Source: Ralstonia sp. RRA (lineage in GTDB: Bacteria > Pseudomonadota > Gammaproteobacteria > Burkholderiales > Burkholderiaceae). From it: DNA of 64,000 nucleotides. Positions 30,677 through 40,329 of the stretch are shown here, piece by piece (position 1 is the first letter of the stretch; every line of letters starts with the position of its first letter). The position numbers and the translations under genes were made by a program. The stretch spans positions 3,472,001 to 3,536,000 of the forward strand of contig NZ_CP146091.1 in NCBI RefSeq assembly GCF_037023145.1, in the 5' to 3' direction. Below the pieces are notes generated by a model. That model saw nothing but the letters and a program-made list of their open reading frames with translations. It had not been told where the DNA came from and did not search any database.

Positions 30677-30964
30677 CGCCATCTAGGGCAGGAACAGCCA
30701 CACCGTTGGTCTGCCTGTCCCGACGGTTTGTAATCACCTGCGCACCTCTGGTGAAGGGGCATTGTGCACGGGATTGGCAGATTTTGTGACGGACTGCTGG
30801 TTGGCATACTGGACAGCGCCAGCGCCGTGCATGAATTCAGCCGAATGAAAGCAAGCGTTCATGCACTCGACTTGCGCATACCTGCTCACCCTCCTAGCTT
30901 GGGAAATACAGCTAGATAAACGTCCAGCGGGTCATGCGTTGCGCATTCCGCAAAAGGGGGAGAC

Positions 30965-31474
30965 GTGAAGACAAAGATCTTGGCCATCGCCGCAGCGGGC
31001 CTGGTTGCCGTCGTCTGGTGGATGTCCTCCCCCAGCCGCACAGACATTGACGTCGTAGAAAATCAGGCGGGCCGCCCCGGCGTGAAATCGACGGACTTTG
31101 AATCCACGGTCAGCGGCATCGATGCCAATGAGAACGGTGTGCGTGACGACATCGAGCGTTATATCGCGAAGACCTATCCAGCCCCCGCGCAACGCGCCGC
31201 GATGATGCAGTACGCGAGGGCCCAGCAGAATTACCTCTTGACCGCAACCACGCCAGAAAAGGCGAAGGCAGCTGCGCAAATGCTATGGCAATCCTTTGCC
31301 TGTGCGCGTCGGCAATTCGGAAAGGAATGGTTGGACCTGACCAAAGACATTCTCGCTATGCATCTCAACACTGGTGTGCGATACAAGGCGTATGCGCGAG
31401 CGCAAGACAACCTCGCAGGCCAGATCGTCGACTCTTATACCGGAGATGACGCGTGCATTCAGGACGCGGGCTAA
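30965..31474 (+). CDS. Hypothetical membrane-anchored or exported protein
   Basis: Protein of 169 residues with a hydrophobic N terminus (about residues 5-20, ILAIAAAGLVAVVWW) that may be a signal anchor. The body includes SGIDANENGVRDDIERYIAK, a DxNxNGxRDD loop resembling a calcium-type EF-hand loop, conserved in many beta-proteobacterial proteins of unknown role. Start is a GTG at 30965 with AAAGGGGGAG upstream. Function unknown. Confidence 0.7.
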   Translation: MKTKILAIAAAGLVAVVWWMSSPSRTDIDVVENQAGRPGVKSTDFESTVSGIDANENGVRDDIERYIAKTYPAPAQRAAMMQYARAQQNYLLTATTPEKAKAAAQMLWQSFACARRQFGKEWLDLTKDILAMHLNTGVRYKAYARAQDNLAGQIVDSYTGDDACIQDAG

Positions 31475-31494
31475 TCACGCCCGCCTGAACGACA

Positions 31495-32355
31495 TCAAAT
31501 CCGCCCAGCCAACCACTCCGTCATCTTCCCAAACACCTCACCACGCAACGGTTCAGCCTCGTTGAAGATCTCGTGGTACCCCGAATCAAACCACGCCAGC
31601 GTGCGCAACTCCTCCGGCGCATTCGCATAAAAATCCCGACTGCCGGACGGATCAACAATCGAATCAGACCCCCCCGCCATCAGCAGCATCGGCGCTTCCA
31701 AGCGAGGCGCATCCTGCTGCGCCTGCGTAATCGCATTGAGCATGAACTCAAGCAACGAAGCGCTGATCGTGCTCTGCACCAGCGGGTCGGCACGGTAGGC
31801 AGGACCGACGCTCGGATCATGCGAGAGCTTGGCCGGATCCACCGGATTGGGCACCGCCAACCGCGGCGCCAGTGCAGAGAGAATGCCGCGCACAATGCCC
31901 GCCCCTGGCGGCAGCTTCACGCGCAGCGCGGGCGATGACAGCAGCACGCCACGCACCGGCCGGATACGCGCCGTCGTAAAACGCGCGACGATCAGCCCAC
32001 CCATGCTGTGCCCGAGCACAAACGGCATCTCATGCCATTCGGCGACGGCCGCGTCGATGATCTCTGCGAGATCGGTGAGGTAGTTGTCCTGCGCATCCAG
32101 CGCCATGCGCGGGCCGCCGCTCTTGCCGTGGCCGCGCAGGTCAAAGGCCCGCACGCGCAGGCCGAGATCGGTGAGCACCTTGGCCACATGTGGATAACGC
32201 CCGCTGTGCTCAGCCATGCCGTGAACGAGGATGACGGTACCGCGAGGTTCGCCGCTGTCGGGCGCGGGTAACCAGGTCCGGACCAACAGTTCGGTGTGGT
32301 CCTTCATGCGCTGGCGGCTTTCAACCGCGTTGACCTCGGCAGGGGCTTGCGTCAT
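31495..32355 (-). CDS. Alpha/beta hydrolase (lysophospholipase-like)
   Basis: Predicted serine hydrolase of 286 residues. The oxyanion/N-terminal segment LVHGMAEHSGRY is at about 43-54, and the nucleophile elbow GHSMGG is at residues 115-120 with Ser117; a C-terminal His is in DSGYHEIFNE. It resembles monoacylglycerol lipase or lysophospholipase types. ATG at 32355 follows GAGGAG. A DnaA box lies in it at 32189-32197. Confidence 0.88.
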   Translation of the reverse strand: MTQAPAEVNAVESRQRMKDHTELLVRTWLPAPDSGEPRGTVILVHGMAEHSGRYPHVAKVLTDLGLRVRAFDLRGHGKSGGPRMALDAQDNYLTDLAEIIDAAVAEWHEMPFVLGHSMGGLIVARFTTARIRPVRGVLLSSPALRVKLPPGAGIVRGILSALAPRLAVPNPVDPAKLSHDPSVGPAYRADPLVQSTISASLLEFMLNAITQAQQDAPRLEAPMLLMAGGSDSIVDPSGSRDFYANAPEELRTLAWFDSGYHEIFNEAEPLRGEVFGKMTEWLAGRI

Positions 32356-32430
32356 GGGCGTCTCCTCATTGGGTTGCCAGATTGTGGCATAGACGCCTCT
32401 CGCCACAAGGGAGGGCCGTGGAGGCATCCC

Positions 32431-32886
32431 TCAGTGGCAGCAGGCCCCTTCGTCGCCGGCCACGCCCTCGAGGATCGGGCAGTCGGGCCGGTCGTCACCA
32501 TGGCAGGCGTTGGCCAGCGCCATGAGCGTGTCGCGCATGCCTTGCAACTCCCGGATGCGTGCGTCCAGGTCGGCCACATGGCGCATCGTGAGGGCCTTCA
32601 CATCGGCGCTGGCACGCTCGTGGTCATGCCAGAGCGACAGCAGCGTGCGAATCTCCTCCAGCGCGAACCCGAGCGAGCGCGACCTGTGGATAAAGCGCAG
32701 TACATGCAGCGCCCGCGCGTCGTACATACGGTAGTTGCCCTCGGTGCGCGGGCTGGGCGGCAGCAGGCCGATGCTCTCGTAGTAGCGGATCATCTTGGCC
32801 GACACACCGCTGGCCTTGGCGGCCTCGCCGATGCTCATTGCGCTGGGAATGGGGGCTTGGGTTGCGTTGAGATCGGTTTGCGTCAT
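32431..32886 (-). CDS. cueR: Copper-responsive MerR family regulator CueR
   Basis: MerR-type activator of 151 residues. N-terminal winged helix (about 16-85) starts [20 protein letters not shown], then a dimerisation helix. The metal-binding loop has Cys128 and Cys136 ([12 protein letters not shown]), the spacing known for Cu(I) binding in CueR. A C-terminal CCH adds extra Cys. The ATG overlaps the copA stop as ATGA, so cueR is translationally coupled to copA. It should activate copA and copZ through the two boxes at 35.1-35.2 kb. Confidence 0.95.
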   Translation of the reverse strand: MTQTDLNATQAPIPSAMSIGEAAKASGVSAKMIRYYESIGLLPPSPRTEGNYRMYDARALHVLRFIHRSRSLGFALEEIRTLLSLWHDHERASADVKALTMRHVADLDARIRELQGMRDTLMALANACHGDDRPDCPILEGVAGDEGACCH

Positions 32887-35105
32887 GCGCGGTCTCCGGA
32901 GACTTGCCAGCGGCGCAGCATCAGCGCGTTGGTCACGACGCTCACGCTGGAGAACGCCATCGCCGCACCAGCAAAGGTGGGGCTCAGCAAGCCGAATGCC
33001 GCCAGCGGAATGCCCACCACGTTGTAGATGAAGGCCCAGAACAGGTTCTGGCGGATCTTGGCGACGGTGCGGCGCGAGAGGTCCAGCGCATCGCTCACCA
33101 GGCGCGGCTCGCCCCGCATGAGGGTGATGCCGGCGGCCTGCATGGCGACGTCCGTGCCGGTGGCCATGGCGATGCCGACGTCGGCCGCAGCCAGCGCGGG
33201 CGCATCGTTGATGCCATCGCCCACCATCGCGACTACGTGGCCGCTCTGCTGCCAGGCCGTCACGCGTGCCGCCTTGTCTTGCGGCAGCACTTGCGCGGCC
33301 ACTTCGTCGATGCCGAGTGCAGCCGCCACCGTGCGTGCGGCGCCTGCGTTGTCTCCAGTCACCAGCGCGGTGCGCACACCGCGGGCCTGCAGCGCAGCCA
33401 CCGCCGCCTTGGCACCGGGCTTGAGCGCATCGCCAAACGCAATCAGGCCACGCAGTTGCACGCCACCTTCGCCGCTCTGTGCGAGCCACGAGACGGTGTT
33501 GCCTTGCGCCTCCAGGGCGTCGGCACGGGCCTGCAGTGCGCTGCGGTCGAGCCCCAGTTCGTCCATCCAGCGCGCGTTACCGAGTTGCAGCGACGCACCA
33601 TTCACGATGCCGCGCGTGCCGCGTCCGGCCAGCACTTCGGGCGATTGTGCGGGCGTGATCGAGCGCCCCTGCTCAACCGCGTACGCACGCGTGGCATGTG
33701 CAAGTGGGTGGGTGTTCTCGGCTTGCAGCGCGGCGAGTTGATCGAGCAGCGCATCGGCATCCACACTAGGCGCGGCCTCCACCGCCGTCACACGCGGCTG
33801 GCCAACGGTAAGCGTGCCGGTCTTGTCGAACACAACGAAGTCCACTTGCTGCGCGCGCTCCAGTGCCTGCGCATCGGCAATCAGGATGCCGCGCCGTGCG
33901 CCCGCGCCGGTGCCCGCCATGATGGCCGATGGCGTCGCCAAGCCCAATGCACACGGGCAGGCGATCACCAGCACCGCCACCGCATTGACGATGGCCGTCT
34001 CCCACTCTGCCCCGGTGATCGCCCAACCGGCCAGCGTAAGCACTGCCGCCACCAGCACCGCCGGTACGAAGATCGCGCTCACACGATCCACCAGTTGCTG
34101 GATCGGCGGCTTGGCAGCCTGCGCGTCTTCAACGAGGCGGATGATGCGCGAGAGCATGGTGTCCGCGCCGATGGCGATGGTGCGCACCAGCAGCACGCCG
34201 TCGGTGGCGATGGCGCCGGCCGTCACGCGGTCGCCTTCGCGCTTGGGCACGGGCAGGCTCTCGCCGGTCAGCATGGATTCATCGACATGGCTGGCACCTT
34301 CGAGCACCACCGCATCCACGGGGATGCGCTCCCCTGCGCGCACCGACACCACGTCGCCCACACGCACCTTCGCGACGGGCGTGTCACGTAGCGTGCCATC
34401 AACGCCGCGCACGCGGGCGGTGTCCGGGCGCAGCGCCTGCAGGGCGCGGATGGCTTGTGCGGTCTGGCGCTTGGCGCGCACTTCCAGCCACTTGCCCAGG
34501 CGCACCAGCGTGATGACCACTGCGGCGCTCTCGAAGTAGAGATGCGGCATCGCATCCGCACCGGCGCGCCACCACAACCACAACGACAGGCCGTACGCCG
34601 CCGACGTGCCGAGCGCGACCAGCAAATCCATATTGCCGGCCCCCGCACGCGCGGCCTTCCAGCCCGACTTGTAGAAACGCGCGCCGATCACGAACTGCAC
34701 CGGCGTCGCCAGCAGCCACTGGACCCAGGCGGGCAGCATCCACTCGGCACCAAACCAGCCGGCGATCATCGGCAGCACCAGCGGCACGGACAGCGCGGCG
34801 GCAATCCACACGGGGCCGGCACCGTCCCAGAAATCCGTTTCGGTGGCGACGGGCGCGGCGGTTTCGTCCGCCGCAACACGTGCCTCGTAACCGGCAGCGG
34901 TCACGGCAGCAACCAGCGCATCACGGGTCGCCCCGCCGTGCACGCGGGCACGTTCGGTCGCGAGGTTCACGCTGGCTTCGGTCACGCCAGGCACGGCGCG
35001 CAGGGCACGTTCTACCCGGCCCGCGCAGGCGGCACAGGTCATCCCGCTGATGTCGAGGTCAGTTGAAGCGTCGTCAAGTTCAGCGACGGGGCTGGCGGCA
35101 GTCAT
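32883..35105 (-). CDS. copA: Copper-exporting P1B-type ATPase
   Basis: Inner-membrane Cu(I) exporter of 740 residues. A single N-terminal heavy-metal domain has GMTCAAC at 21-27; the transport motif CPC is at 383-385; the phosphorylated aspartate is Asp427 in DKTGT; the HP motif NTHPLAH and the GDGINDAP loop follow. The gene is in an operon with cueR and is divergent from copZ, with a CueR-type promoter. Confidence 0.96.
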   Translation of the reverse strand: MTAASPVAELDDASTDLDISGMTCAACAGRVERALRAVPGVTEASVNLATERARVHGGATRDALVAAVTAAGYEARVAADETAAPVATETDFWDGAGPVWIAAALSVPLVLPMIAGWFGAEWMLPAWVQWLLATPVQFVIGARFYKSGWKAARAGAGNMDLLVALGTSAAYGLSLWLWWRAGADAMPHLYFESAAVVITLVRLGKWLEVRAKRQTAQAIRALQALRPDTARVRGVDGTLRDTPVAKVRVGDVVSVRAGERIPVDAVVLEGASHVDESMLTGESLPVPKREGDRVTAGAIATDGVLLVRTIAIGADTMLSRIIRLVEDAQAAKPPIQQLVDRVSAIFVPAVLVAAVLTLAGWAITGAEWETAIVNAVAVLVIACPCALGLATPSAIMAGTGAGARRGILIADAQALERAQQVDFVVFDKTGTLTVGQPRVTAVEAAPSVDADALLDQLAALQAENTHPLAHATRAYAVEQGRSITPAQSPEVLAGRGTRGIVNGASLQLGNARWMDELGLDRSALQARADALEAQGNTVSWLAQSGEGGVQLRGLIAFGDALKPGAKAAVAALQARGVRTALVTGDNAGAARTVAAALGIDEVAAQVLPQDKAARVTAWQQSGHVVAMVGDGINDAPALAAADVGIAMATGTDVAMQAAGITLMRGEPRLVSDALDLSRRTVAKIRQNLFWAFIYNVVGIPLAAFGLLSPTFAGAAMAFSSVSVVTNALMLRRWQVSGDRA

Positions 35106-35135
35106 GGAAGCGTCCGTTTCAGGGGAGATAACATC

Positions 35136-35166
35136 AGCCTAGACCTTCCCATCTTGGTAAGGTCAA
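35136..35166 (-). promoter_or_regulatory. CueR-controlled promoter of copA-cueR
   Basis: On the minus strand TTGACC and TAGGCT are 19 bp apart, the stretched spacing typical of MerR-family promoters. The spacer holds the dyad ACCTTCC-N7-GTAAGGT (35143-35163), close to the CueR box consensus. Confidence 0.85.
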
Positions 35167-35181
35167 GCCCTCATCTTACGC

Positions 35182-35212
35182 TTGCGCTTCCCATGGTAGG
35201 AAGGTTCATACT
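35182..35212 (+). promoter_or_regulatory. CueR-controlled promoter of copZ
   Basis: TTGCGC and CATACT are separated by 19 bp. The spacer holds the dyad CGCTTCC-N7-GGAAGGT (35185-35205). It serves the copZ gene on the plus strand, independent of the copA box 40 bp away. Confidence 0.8.
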
Positions 35213-35262
35213 GCAGCGTGATTTCCTCTCCCCTCCTTTCTTTCGATTCAGGAGCCCGAACC

Positions 35263-35463
35263 ATGACGACGTTTTCTGTGGAAGGTATGAGCTGCGGCCA
35301 TTGTGTGTCTGCCGTCACCCGTGCGGTGCAACAGGTGGATGCCGCCGCCAGCGTGCAAGTCGATCTGTCCAAGCAGACCGTGGCCGTCACCAGCGGCGCC
35401 GCCACCGATGCCGTGAAGGCGGCCATCGAACAGGCCGGCTACCCGGTCAAGGCCGTGGCATAA
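35263..35463 (+). CDS. copZ: Copper chaperone CopZ
   Basis: Soluble heavy-metal-associated domain of 66 residues. The metal site GMSCGHC lies at 8-14. It would carry Cu(I) to CopA. The ATG follows CAGGAG. It is divergent from copA with its own CueR box and ends in a strong terminator, so it is a monocistronic unit. Confidence 0.95.
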   Translation: MTTFSVEGMSCGHCVSAVTRAVQQVDAAASVQVDLSKQTVAVTSGAATDAVKAAIEQAGYPVKAVA

Positions 35464-35482
35464 GACACCGAACGCCCAAAGC

Positions 35483-35513
35483 AAAAAGGCGTGCCCCAGT
35501 GGCACGCCTTTTT
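35483..35513. terminator. Bidirectional stem-loop terminator
   Basis: Perfect 13-bp stem (AAAAAGGCGTGCC and complement) with a 5-base loop and T5 on the plus-strand side, A5 on the other. It ends copZ and, from the minus strand, ompW. Confidence 0.93.
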
Positions 35514-35530
35514 GTTAGCGCAAACGTGGC

Positions 35531-36268
35531 TTAGAAACGATAGCCGACGTTCAAATAGGTCACGACCGGGTTGATCTTGATCTTCGCTTCGCTCACAACG
35601 TGGGCACCGCCAGCTGCAGGGCCGAGCTTGGTGTCGATCGTGGCGGTGGTCTTGAGCGGCAAGTACGACACCGACAGGCCAACGAACCAGTCCTTGGTGA
35701 TCGCGTAGGTTGCGCCCACGTTCAGCACCGGGTTGAGCGAGCTGTCGGTCGACACCGTGCTCGTGCTGCCCGGAATACCACGGCCCAGTACTTGGTTCTG
35801 GAACGCGCTGTTGGTGATCTTCTCGTCAGAGAACCACGTGTAGTTCAGACCCACGCCAACGTACGGGCGCAGCTTGGTGTCGGCGTTGAAGAAGTACCAC
35901 TTGGCCAGCACGGCCGGGCTCCACTGCTTGGCCGAGCCGATTTCACCGTAGCCCGAGAACGAGCCCGTGCCTTCGATCTTGTGGCGCGGGGGAATGCCAC
36001 CCACAAGTTCCACCGCGAAGTTGTCGGTGAAGAAGTGCGTGAAGGCGAGGCCGACGGTATCGGCTTCTTGAATCTTGGCGCCGGTGTTGGGCACCGATTG
36101 GTTGAACGGCGCACCGCCCACGCTCTTGATGAACAGCGGGTCGCTCGAGCTGTTCGGCATGACGCGGAACCAGCCCATGCTGACGATGTTGCTGCCGGCG
36201 GCTTGTGCGTGCGCGGCGGTGGCGAGGATCATCCCGGCGGCGGCCGCCAGTGCTTTTTTATAGGCCAT
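35531..36268 (-). CDS. ompW: OmpW family outer membrane protein
   Basis: Eight-stranded beta-barrel of 245 residues. An N-terminal signal peptide ends near AHA (about residue 21), the motif KWYFF and the C-terminal strand ending in Phe (LNVGYRF) are typical of outer membrane proteins. The loop near residues 150-175 is rich in Ser and Thr. OmpW relatives form small hydrophobic channels. ATG at 36268 with AGGAG upstream. Confidence 0.92.
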   Translation of the reverse strand: MAYKKALAAAAGMILATAAHAQAAGSNIVSMGWFRVMPNSSSDPLFIKSVGGAPFNQSVPNTGAKIQEADTVGLAFTHFFTDNFAVELVGGIPPRHKIEGTGSFSGYGEIGSAKQWSPAVLAKWYFFNADTKLRPYVGVGLNYTWFSDEKITNSAFQNQVLGRGIPGSTSTVSTDSSLNPVLNVGATYAITKDWFVGLSVSYLPLKTTATIDTKLGPAAGGAHVVSEAKIKINPVVTYLNVGYRF

Positions 36269-36301
36269 CTCTGTATGTGCTCCTGTTGAGACGCATCCAG
36301 G

Positions 36302-36324
36302 GCAAACGCGATTGGAACGTTTGC
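36302..36324. promoter_or_regulatory. Inverted repeat upstream of ompW
   Basis: GCAAACG and its complement CGTTTGC are separated by 9 bp in the 204-bp gap upstream of ompW. It may be an operator; no regulator is identified. Confidence 0.35.
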
Positions 36325-36472
36325 TGGTGCGTTCTAAGTCTCCTCCCAGGCGGAAGGGACGGCCATTATCCCGTGTGATTGCCCTGGCCAGAACCCTTTT
36401 TCTAGAGGTTTCCTGTTATAAGCACCACACCAAACCGGCCTGCAGCGGGCGTCTTCAGCACATGCTCATTTT

Positions 36473-37474
36473 TTAAACAGGTTTGGACTTGGACAGCGCC
36501 AGCACGCACGCGGCCAGATCCCACAGCGCGCTGCCGACACTCTTGAAGACAACGGGCAGCACCGGCGCCGCCTGCGTGAGCGTGTCTTGCGGCGCATCGA
36601 CGCACTGTTGTAACGGCCGCACACGCGACCACGGCACCCCCGCCTGCAGCAGATCACCGGCTTCAACTTCCAGATCGACCAGCGTGTCTGCATAGAGACG
36701 ATTGGACGCCGCGGCCTGCACACACAGGCGCGGCGGCAGTTCCGCCATGTCGGGCCGGAACGCGCCAACCGCCGCGATGAAGTGATGCGGGCCCCAGGCA
36801 TAGCCGTCGAGGTGGCCCGGCTCAGCCAGATCGGGCAAGACCGGCTGTGCCGAGGGCGTCGCGGTAATGACCAGCGGCGTTTGCGGCAGCACCGCGCGGG
36901 CGGCTTGCGCCACACCCGTCGCATCACCACCGGCCACGGCCGTCGCGTCCATGCCGAGCTGGCGCGCATAAACGGCGAGCGCCTCGGCACTGTCTGCCGT
37001 GCGCGCCATGATGGTCACGCGCCGCGTGCCCAGCCCGAAGCGGAAGGCCTCCAGGTGCGCCCGCGCCTGGGCGCCAGCACCAATCAACAGCAGATCCCCC
37101 GCCGGCTCCGGCGCCAGCAGGCGTGCAGCCAGCAATGACACAGCTGCCGTGCGGTGCGCCGTCACGGTCGGGCCATCCAGCAGCAGGCGGCGCACGCCGG
37201 TCTGGGCATCCATCACCACCACCTCGCCGTGGATGGCCGGCAGGCTGCGCGCCGGGTTGTGCGGGTGCACGGTGATCATCTTGGTGATGGCGATGTCGGC
37301 ATTGGACGCGGGCATCAGCAACAGGCTGCCCGGGCCGGGCACCGGCATCACCAGCCGCGCAGGTGCCTGGGCCTTGCCGGCACGCGCATCGCGCAGCACC
37401 TGGGCAATGGCATCGGCCAGCGCAGCGTAAGGCAGGCGGACCGCCGTGGTGGCGGCGTCGAGAGTCTGCAGCAT
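36473..37474 (-). CDS. Ornithine cyclodeaminase / delta1-pyrroline-2-carboxylate reductase family protein
   Basis: NAD(P)-dependent protein of 333 residues of the ornithine cyclodeaminase/mu-crystallin family. Lys65 (DIAITKMITVHP), the TAHRTAAVS segment (105-113) and the Rossmann motif IGAGAQARAH (131-140) are present. Members include cyclodeaminases, ketimine reductases and alanine dehydrogenases; which one applies is unclear. ATG at 37474 is preceded by AGGAG. It sits 58 bp after the YhhN gene on the same strand. Confidence 0.88.
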   Translation of the reverse strand: MLQTLDAATTAVRLPYAALADAIAQVLRDARAGKAQAPARLVMPVPGPGSLLLMPASNADIAITKMITVHPHNPARSLPAIHGEVVVMDAQTGVRRLLLDGPTVTAHRTAAVSLLAARLLAPEPAGDLLLIGAGAQARAHLEAFRFGLGTRRVTIMARTADSAEALAVYARQLGMDATAVAGGDATGVAQAARAVLPQTPLVITATPSAQPVLPDLAEPGHLDGYAWGPHHFIAAVGAFRPDMAELPPRLCVQAAASNRLYADTLVDLEVEAGDLLQAGVPWSRVRPLQQCVDAPQDTLTQAAPVLPVVFKSVGSALWDLAACVLALSKSKPV

Positions 37475-37532
37475 CGGGGGCTCCTGCAGCGGATGGGAAC
37501 GGGGATGGGCAGACTGCGTTGATTGCCCCGAC

Positions 37533-38303
37533 TTACGCTGGAACAACCTGGCGCGGTGGCGGTGGCGTGCGGCGCGTCAGCAGCCCAGCGCTGATGAGAA
37601 GCTGGGCGCCGGCGTAGCTCCACCAGATCGCCAGCTCGTGGTCGGTGAACGGAAAGACGAACACGCTGATGCCGATCATCGCGTCGGAGGCCGCAAAAGC
37701 GAGTGCGCCCCAAGCCGTGAGCGGCCCCGGCAGGCGCGCCAGCAAGGCCGCGCACACCATCGACGACAACACCACCATATAGACAATGACCGGGCCCTTC
37801 ATCTCGCCCAGGCCGGGCCAGTACCAGACCAGCATGCCGATGGCCACGCCAATCATGGCCCCGACCCCGAGCAAGCGAAGCGGCGACGATGCCCCGCGCA
37901 GCCCGACCAGCACACGCAGGTAGCACAGGTGCGCCACCAGGAAGCTGCTCAAGCCCGCAATGAACGAGAACGCAAAGCCCGGCAACGCCAGCCACAGATC
38001 ACCCAGCGCAGAGAACATCATGGCGCCGATCAACCAGCGGCGCTCGCGCGGCACCTCGTGCAGCGCGGCGGCACGCGCCAGCAGCAGCGCCATCAGCATC
38101 TTCCACAGCGGCTGCAGGGCGATCCGACCGGCCAGCGGCGTGCCGGGCGGCACGTCCACGGCCACCATGGTCAGCATGCCGCCGTAGGTAACACCCGCGA
38201 TGGCTGCAGCCACCCACCACGCACGAACCCGTGCCGGCATGCCGTAGCCGCCCGCAAGATGCGCCAGCGCGTGCGCTGGATGCGTGGTGTTTCCCTCAAC
38301 CAT
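37533..38303 (-). CDS. YhhN/TMEM86 family membrane protein (lysoplasmalogenase-like)
   Basis: Integral membrane protein of 256 residues with eight or so hydrophobic helices. The family motif AMMFSALGDLWLALPG and AFAASDAMIGISVF, with conserved acidic residues, is present. Some members hydrolyse lysoplasmalogens, but bacteria of this type lack plasmalogens, so the native substrate is unclear. Same strand as the following ornithine cyclodeaminase-family gene. Confidence 0.8.
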   Translation of the reverse strand: MVEGNTTHPAHALAHLAGGYGMPARVRAWWVAAAIAGVTYGGMLTMVAVDVPPGTPLAGRIALQPLWKMLMALLLARAAALHEVPRERRWLIGAMMFSALGDLWLALPGFAFSFIAGLSSFLVAHLCYLRVLVGLRGASSPLRLLGVGAMIGVAIGMLVWYWPGLGEMKGPVIVYMVVLSSMVCAALLARLPGPLTAWGALAFAASDAMIGISVFVFPFTDHELAIWWSYAGAQLLISAGLLTRRTPPPPRQVVPA

Positions 38304-38398
38304 CGTGGTCTCCCGCCCAAGACAGGCAATTCAACTGCAGCAAAGTGATTGTCGGGTTGCAGCGTGACACGCCGCGCACCCAGGCGCAAGGCGCGAAT

Positions 38399-38875
38399 CT
38401 ACCCACCAAGGTGGGATAGTGGCAGCGCACCATCGCGCTTAAGCGCCGTCAGCACAATATTGGAACGGACGTTATCCACACCCGGCACGCGCATCAGCTT
38501 GCGCATCACAAACTCCGACAGCGCAGGCAGATCCGGCACCACCACGCGCAGCATGTAATCGGCATCCCCAGCCACCGAGTAGCACTCCTGCACGGCATCG
38601 AGCAGGCTGATCTCTTCGTGAAAGCGCTCGACGATGGCATCGCCGTGGTGGGCGAGCTTGACGCTGGCGAATACCGTCACGCCCAGCCCCAGCCCGGTCG
38701 GCGACAGCACCACCCGATAGCCCTCGATCACCCCTTCGGATTCGAGGCGCGCCAGGCGCCGCCCAACTTGGCTGGCCGACAAGTGCACCTGCTCCGAAAG
38801 CTGCTGGTGGGTCGCACGGCCATCGCGCTGAAGGGCTGCCAGCAGGGCCAGATCGAAGTTATCCAGGGAAATCAT
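38399..38875 (-). CDS. Lrp/AsnC family transcriptional regulator
   Basis: Regulator of 158 residues. N-terminal helix-turn-helix (about 20-45, ATHQQLSEQVHLSASQVGRR), then a RAM ligand-binding domain. It is divergent from phhA, separated by 138 bp, so it probably controls phenylalanine catabolism and senses an amino acid. ATG at 38875 with GGAG upstream. A perfect DnaA box lies in its coding sequence at 38472-38480. Confidence 0.92.
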   Translation of the reverse strand: MISLDNFDLALLAALQRDGRATHQQLSEQVHLSASQVGRRLARLESEGVIEGYRVVLSPTGLGLGVTVFASVKLAHHGDAIVERFHEEISLLDAVQECYSVAGDADYMLRVVVPDLPALSEFVMRKLMRVPGVDNVRSNIVLTALKRDGALPLSHLGG

Positions 38876-38903
38876 GCAAATCTCCTGCGTTGATACCCGA
38901 TAT

Positions 38904-38922
38904 TTTGCATGAAATCTGCAAA
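38904..38922. promoter_or_regulatory. Palindrome in the Lrp/phhA divergent region
   Basis: TTTGCA-N7-TGCAAA, an AT-rich dyad 29 bp upstream of the Lrp ATG and 91 bp upstream of phhA. A third partial copy, ATGCAAAT, overlaps the Lrp start. It is a candidate Lrp-family operator controlling both genes. Confidence 0.5.
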
Positions 38923-39013
38923 CCACGTGCAACGGAAGCCGGTTTTGCGGCCAATCCGCGTGGCCTCCCCAATACACTGGCCGGACTCTGATTGGACAAG
39001 ATCGACATCACAA

Positions 39014-39958
39014 ATGGACATCGCAACCACCGCCCCCGACGCTGCCCAAAACGCGGCCCCGGCCGGCTTCAACGGCACCCTGACCGACAAGCTGCGCGAA
39101 CAATTTGCTGAAGGCCTCGACGGCCAGACGCTGCGTGCTGATTTCACCATGCAGCAGCCGGTGCACCGCTACACCACTGCCGATCATGCCACTTGGCGCA
39201 CCCTGTATGACCGTCAGGAAGCGCTGCTGCCTGGCCGCGTGTGCGATGAGTTCCTGCAAGGCCTGTCGACGCTGGGCATGAGCCGCGACGCCGTGCCGTC
39301 GTTCGACCAGCTCAACGAAACGCTGATGCGCGCCACCGGCTGGCAGATCGTTGCCGTGCCGGGTCTGGTGCCGGACGAAGTGTTCTTCGATCACCTGGCC
39401 AATCGCCGCTTCCCCGCCAGCTGGTGGATGCGCCGCCCGGATCAGCTCGATTACCTGCAAGAGCCTGACTGCTTTCACGACATCTTCGGCCACGTGCCGC
39501 TGCTGATTAACCCGATCTTTGCCGACTACATGGAAGCCTACGGCAAGGGCGGTCTGAAGGCGGCCCGACTGGGCCAGCTCGACATGCTGGCGCGCCTGTA
39601 CTGGTACACGGTGGAGTTTGGCCTGATCCGCACGCCGGCCGGCCTGCGCATCTACGGCGCAGGCATTGTGTCGAGCAAGAGCGAATCGGTATATGCGCTG
39701 GATTCGGCGAGCCCGAACCGCATCGGCTTTGATGTGCGCCGCATCATGCGCACGCGCTACCGCATCGACACGTTCCAGAAGACCTACTTCACCATCGACA
39801 GCTTCGAGCAATTGTTCGACGCCACGCGCCCGGACTTCACGCCGCTGTATGAAGAACTCGCCGCGCTGCCGACCATCGGTGCGGGCGATGTCGTGGAGGG
39901 GGATCTGGTGCTGAACGTCGGCAACCGCGAAGGTTGGGCAGACACAGCGGATATTTGA
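39014..39958 (+). CDS. phhA: Phenylalanine-4-hydroxylase
   Basis: Non-haem iron, pterin-dependent monooxygenase converting L-phenylalanine to L-tyrosine, 314 residues. Iron ligands are His155 and His160 (DCFHDIFGHVPLL) and Glu201 (YWYTVEFGLI), with the same spacing as the Chromobacterium enzyme. The ATG at 39014 gives MDIATTAPD; upstream in-frame codons lack family similarity. phhB follows 47 bp downstream. Confidence 0.97.
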   Translation: MDIATTAPDAAQNAAPAGFNGTLTDKLREQFAEGLDGQTLRADFTMQQPVHRYTTADHATWRTLYDRQEALLPGRVCDEFLQGLSTLGMSRDAVPSFDQLNETLMRATGWQIVAVPGLVPDEVFFDHLANRRFPASWWMRRPDQLDYLQEPDCFHDIFGHVPLLINPIFADYMEAYGKGGLKAARLGQLDMLARLYWYTVEFGLIRTPAGLRIYGAGIVSSKSESVYALDSASPNRIGFDVRRIMRTRYRIDTFQKTYFTIDSFEQLFDATRPDFTPLYEELAALPTIGAGDVVEGDLVLNVGNREGWADTADI

Positions 39959-40005
39959 GCGCTGACTATACTGCGCGCATTCACACCTGAACTTCGCTGA
40001 AGACC

Positions 40006-40311
40006 ATGATGCCGACCCTGAACGACGACCAACGCAAAGCGCTATTCGCCGAAGTGCCCGGCTGGACACTGCAGAGCGACCGCGACGCGATCCAGAAGAC
40101 CTTCACCTTTGCCGATTTCAACGCCGCGTTCGGCTTCATGACGCGCGTGGCGATCAAAGCCGAGCAGATGAACCATCACCCGGAGTGGTTCAACGTGTGG
40201 AATCGCGTGGACATCACCTTGTCTACGCATGATGCGAACGGGCTCACGCACCGTGACGCCGATCTCGCGCGCTTCATCGAGCTGGCCGCGAAGAGCACCG
40301 GCGCGAAATAA
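40006..40311 (+). CDS. phhB: 4a-hydroxytetrahydrobiopterin dehydratase
   Basis: Pterin-4a-carbinolamine dehydratase of 101 residues that recycles the pterin cofactor after PhhA. The active-site motif [18 protein letters not shown] (His57, His58) and the second conserved segment [14 protein letters not shown] are present. Two adjacent ATG codons (40006, 40009) leave the start ambiguous by one residue. Operon with phhA. Confidence 0.97.
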   Translation: MMPTLNDDQRKALFAEVPGWTLQSDRDAIQKTFTFADFNAAFGFMTRVAIKAEQMNHHPEWFNVWNRVDITLSTHDANGLTHRDADLARFIELAAKSTGAK

Positions 40312-40329
40312 CGCCAGCCGAGTCCCGAG

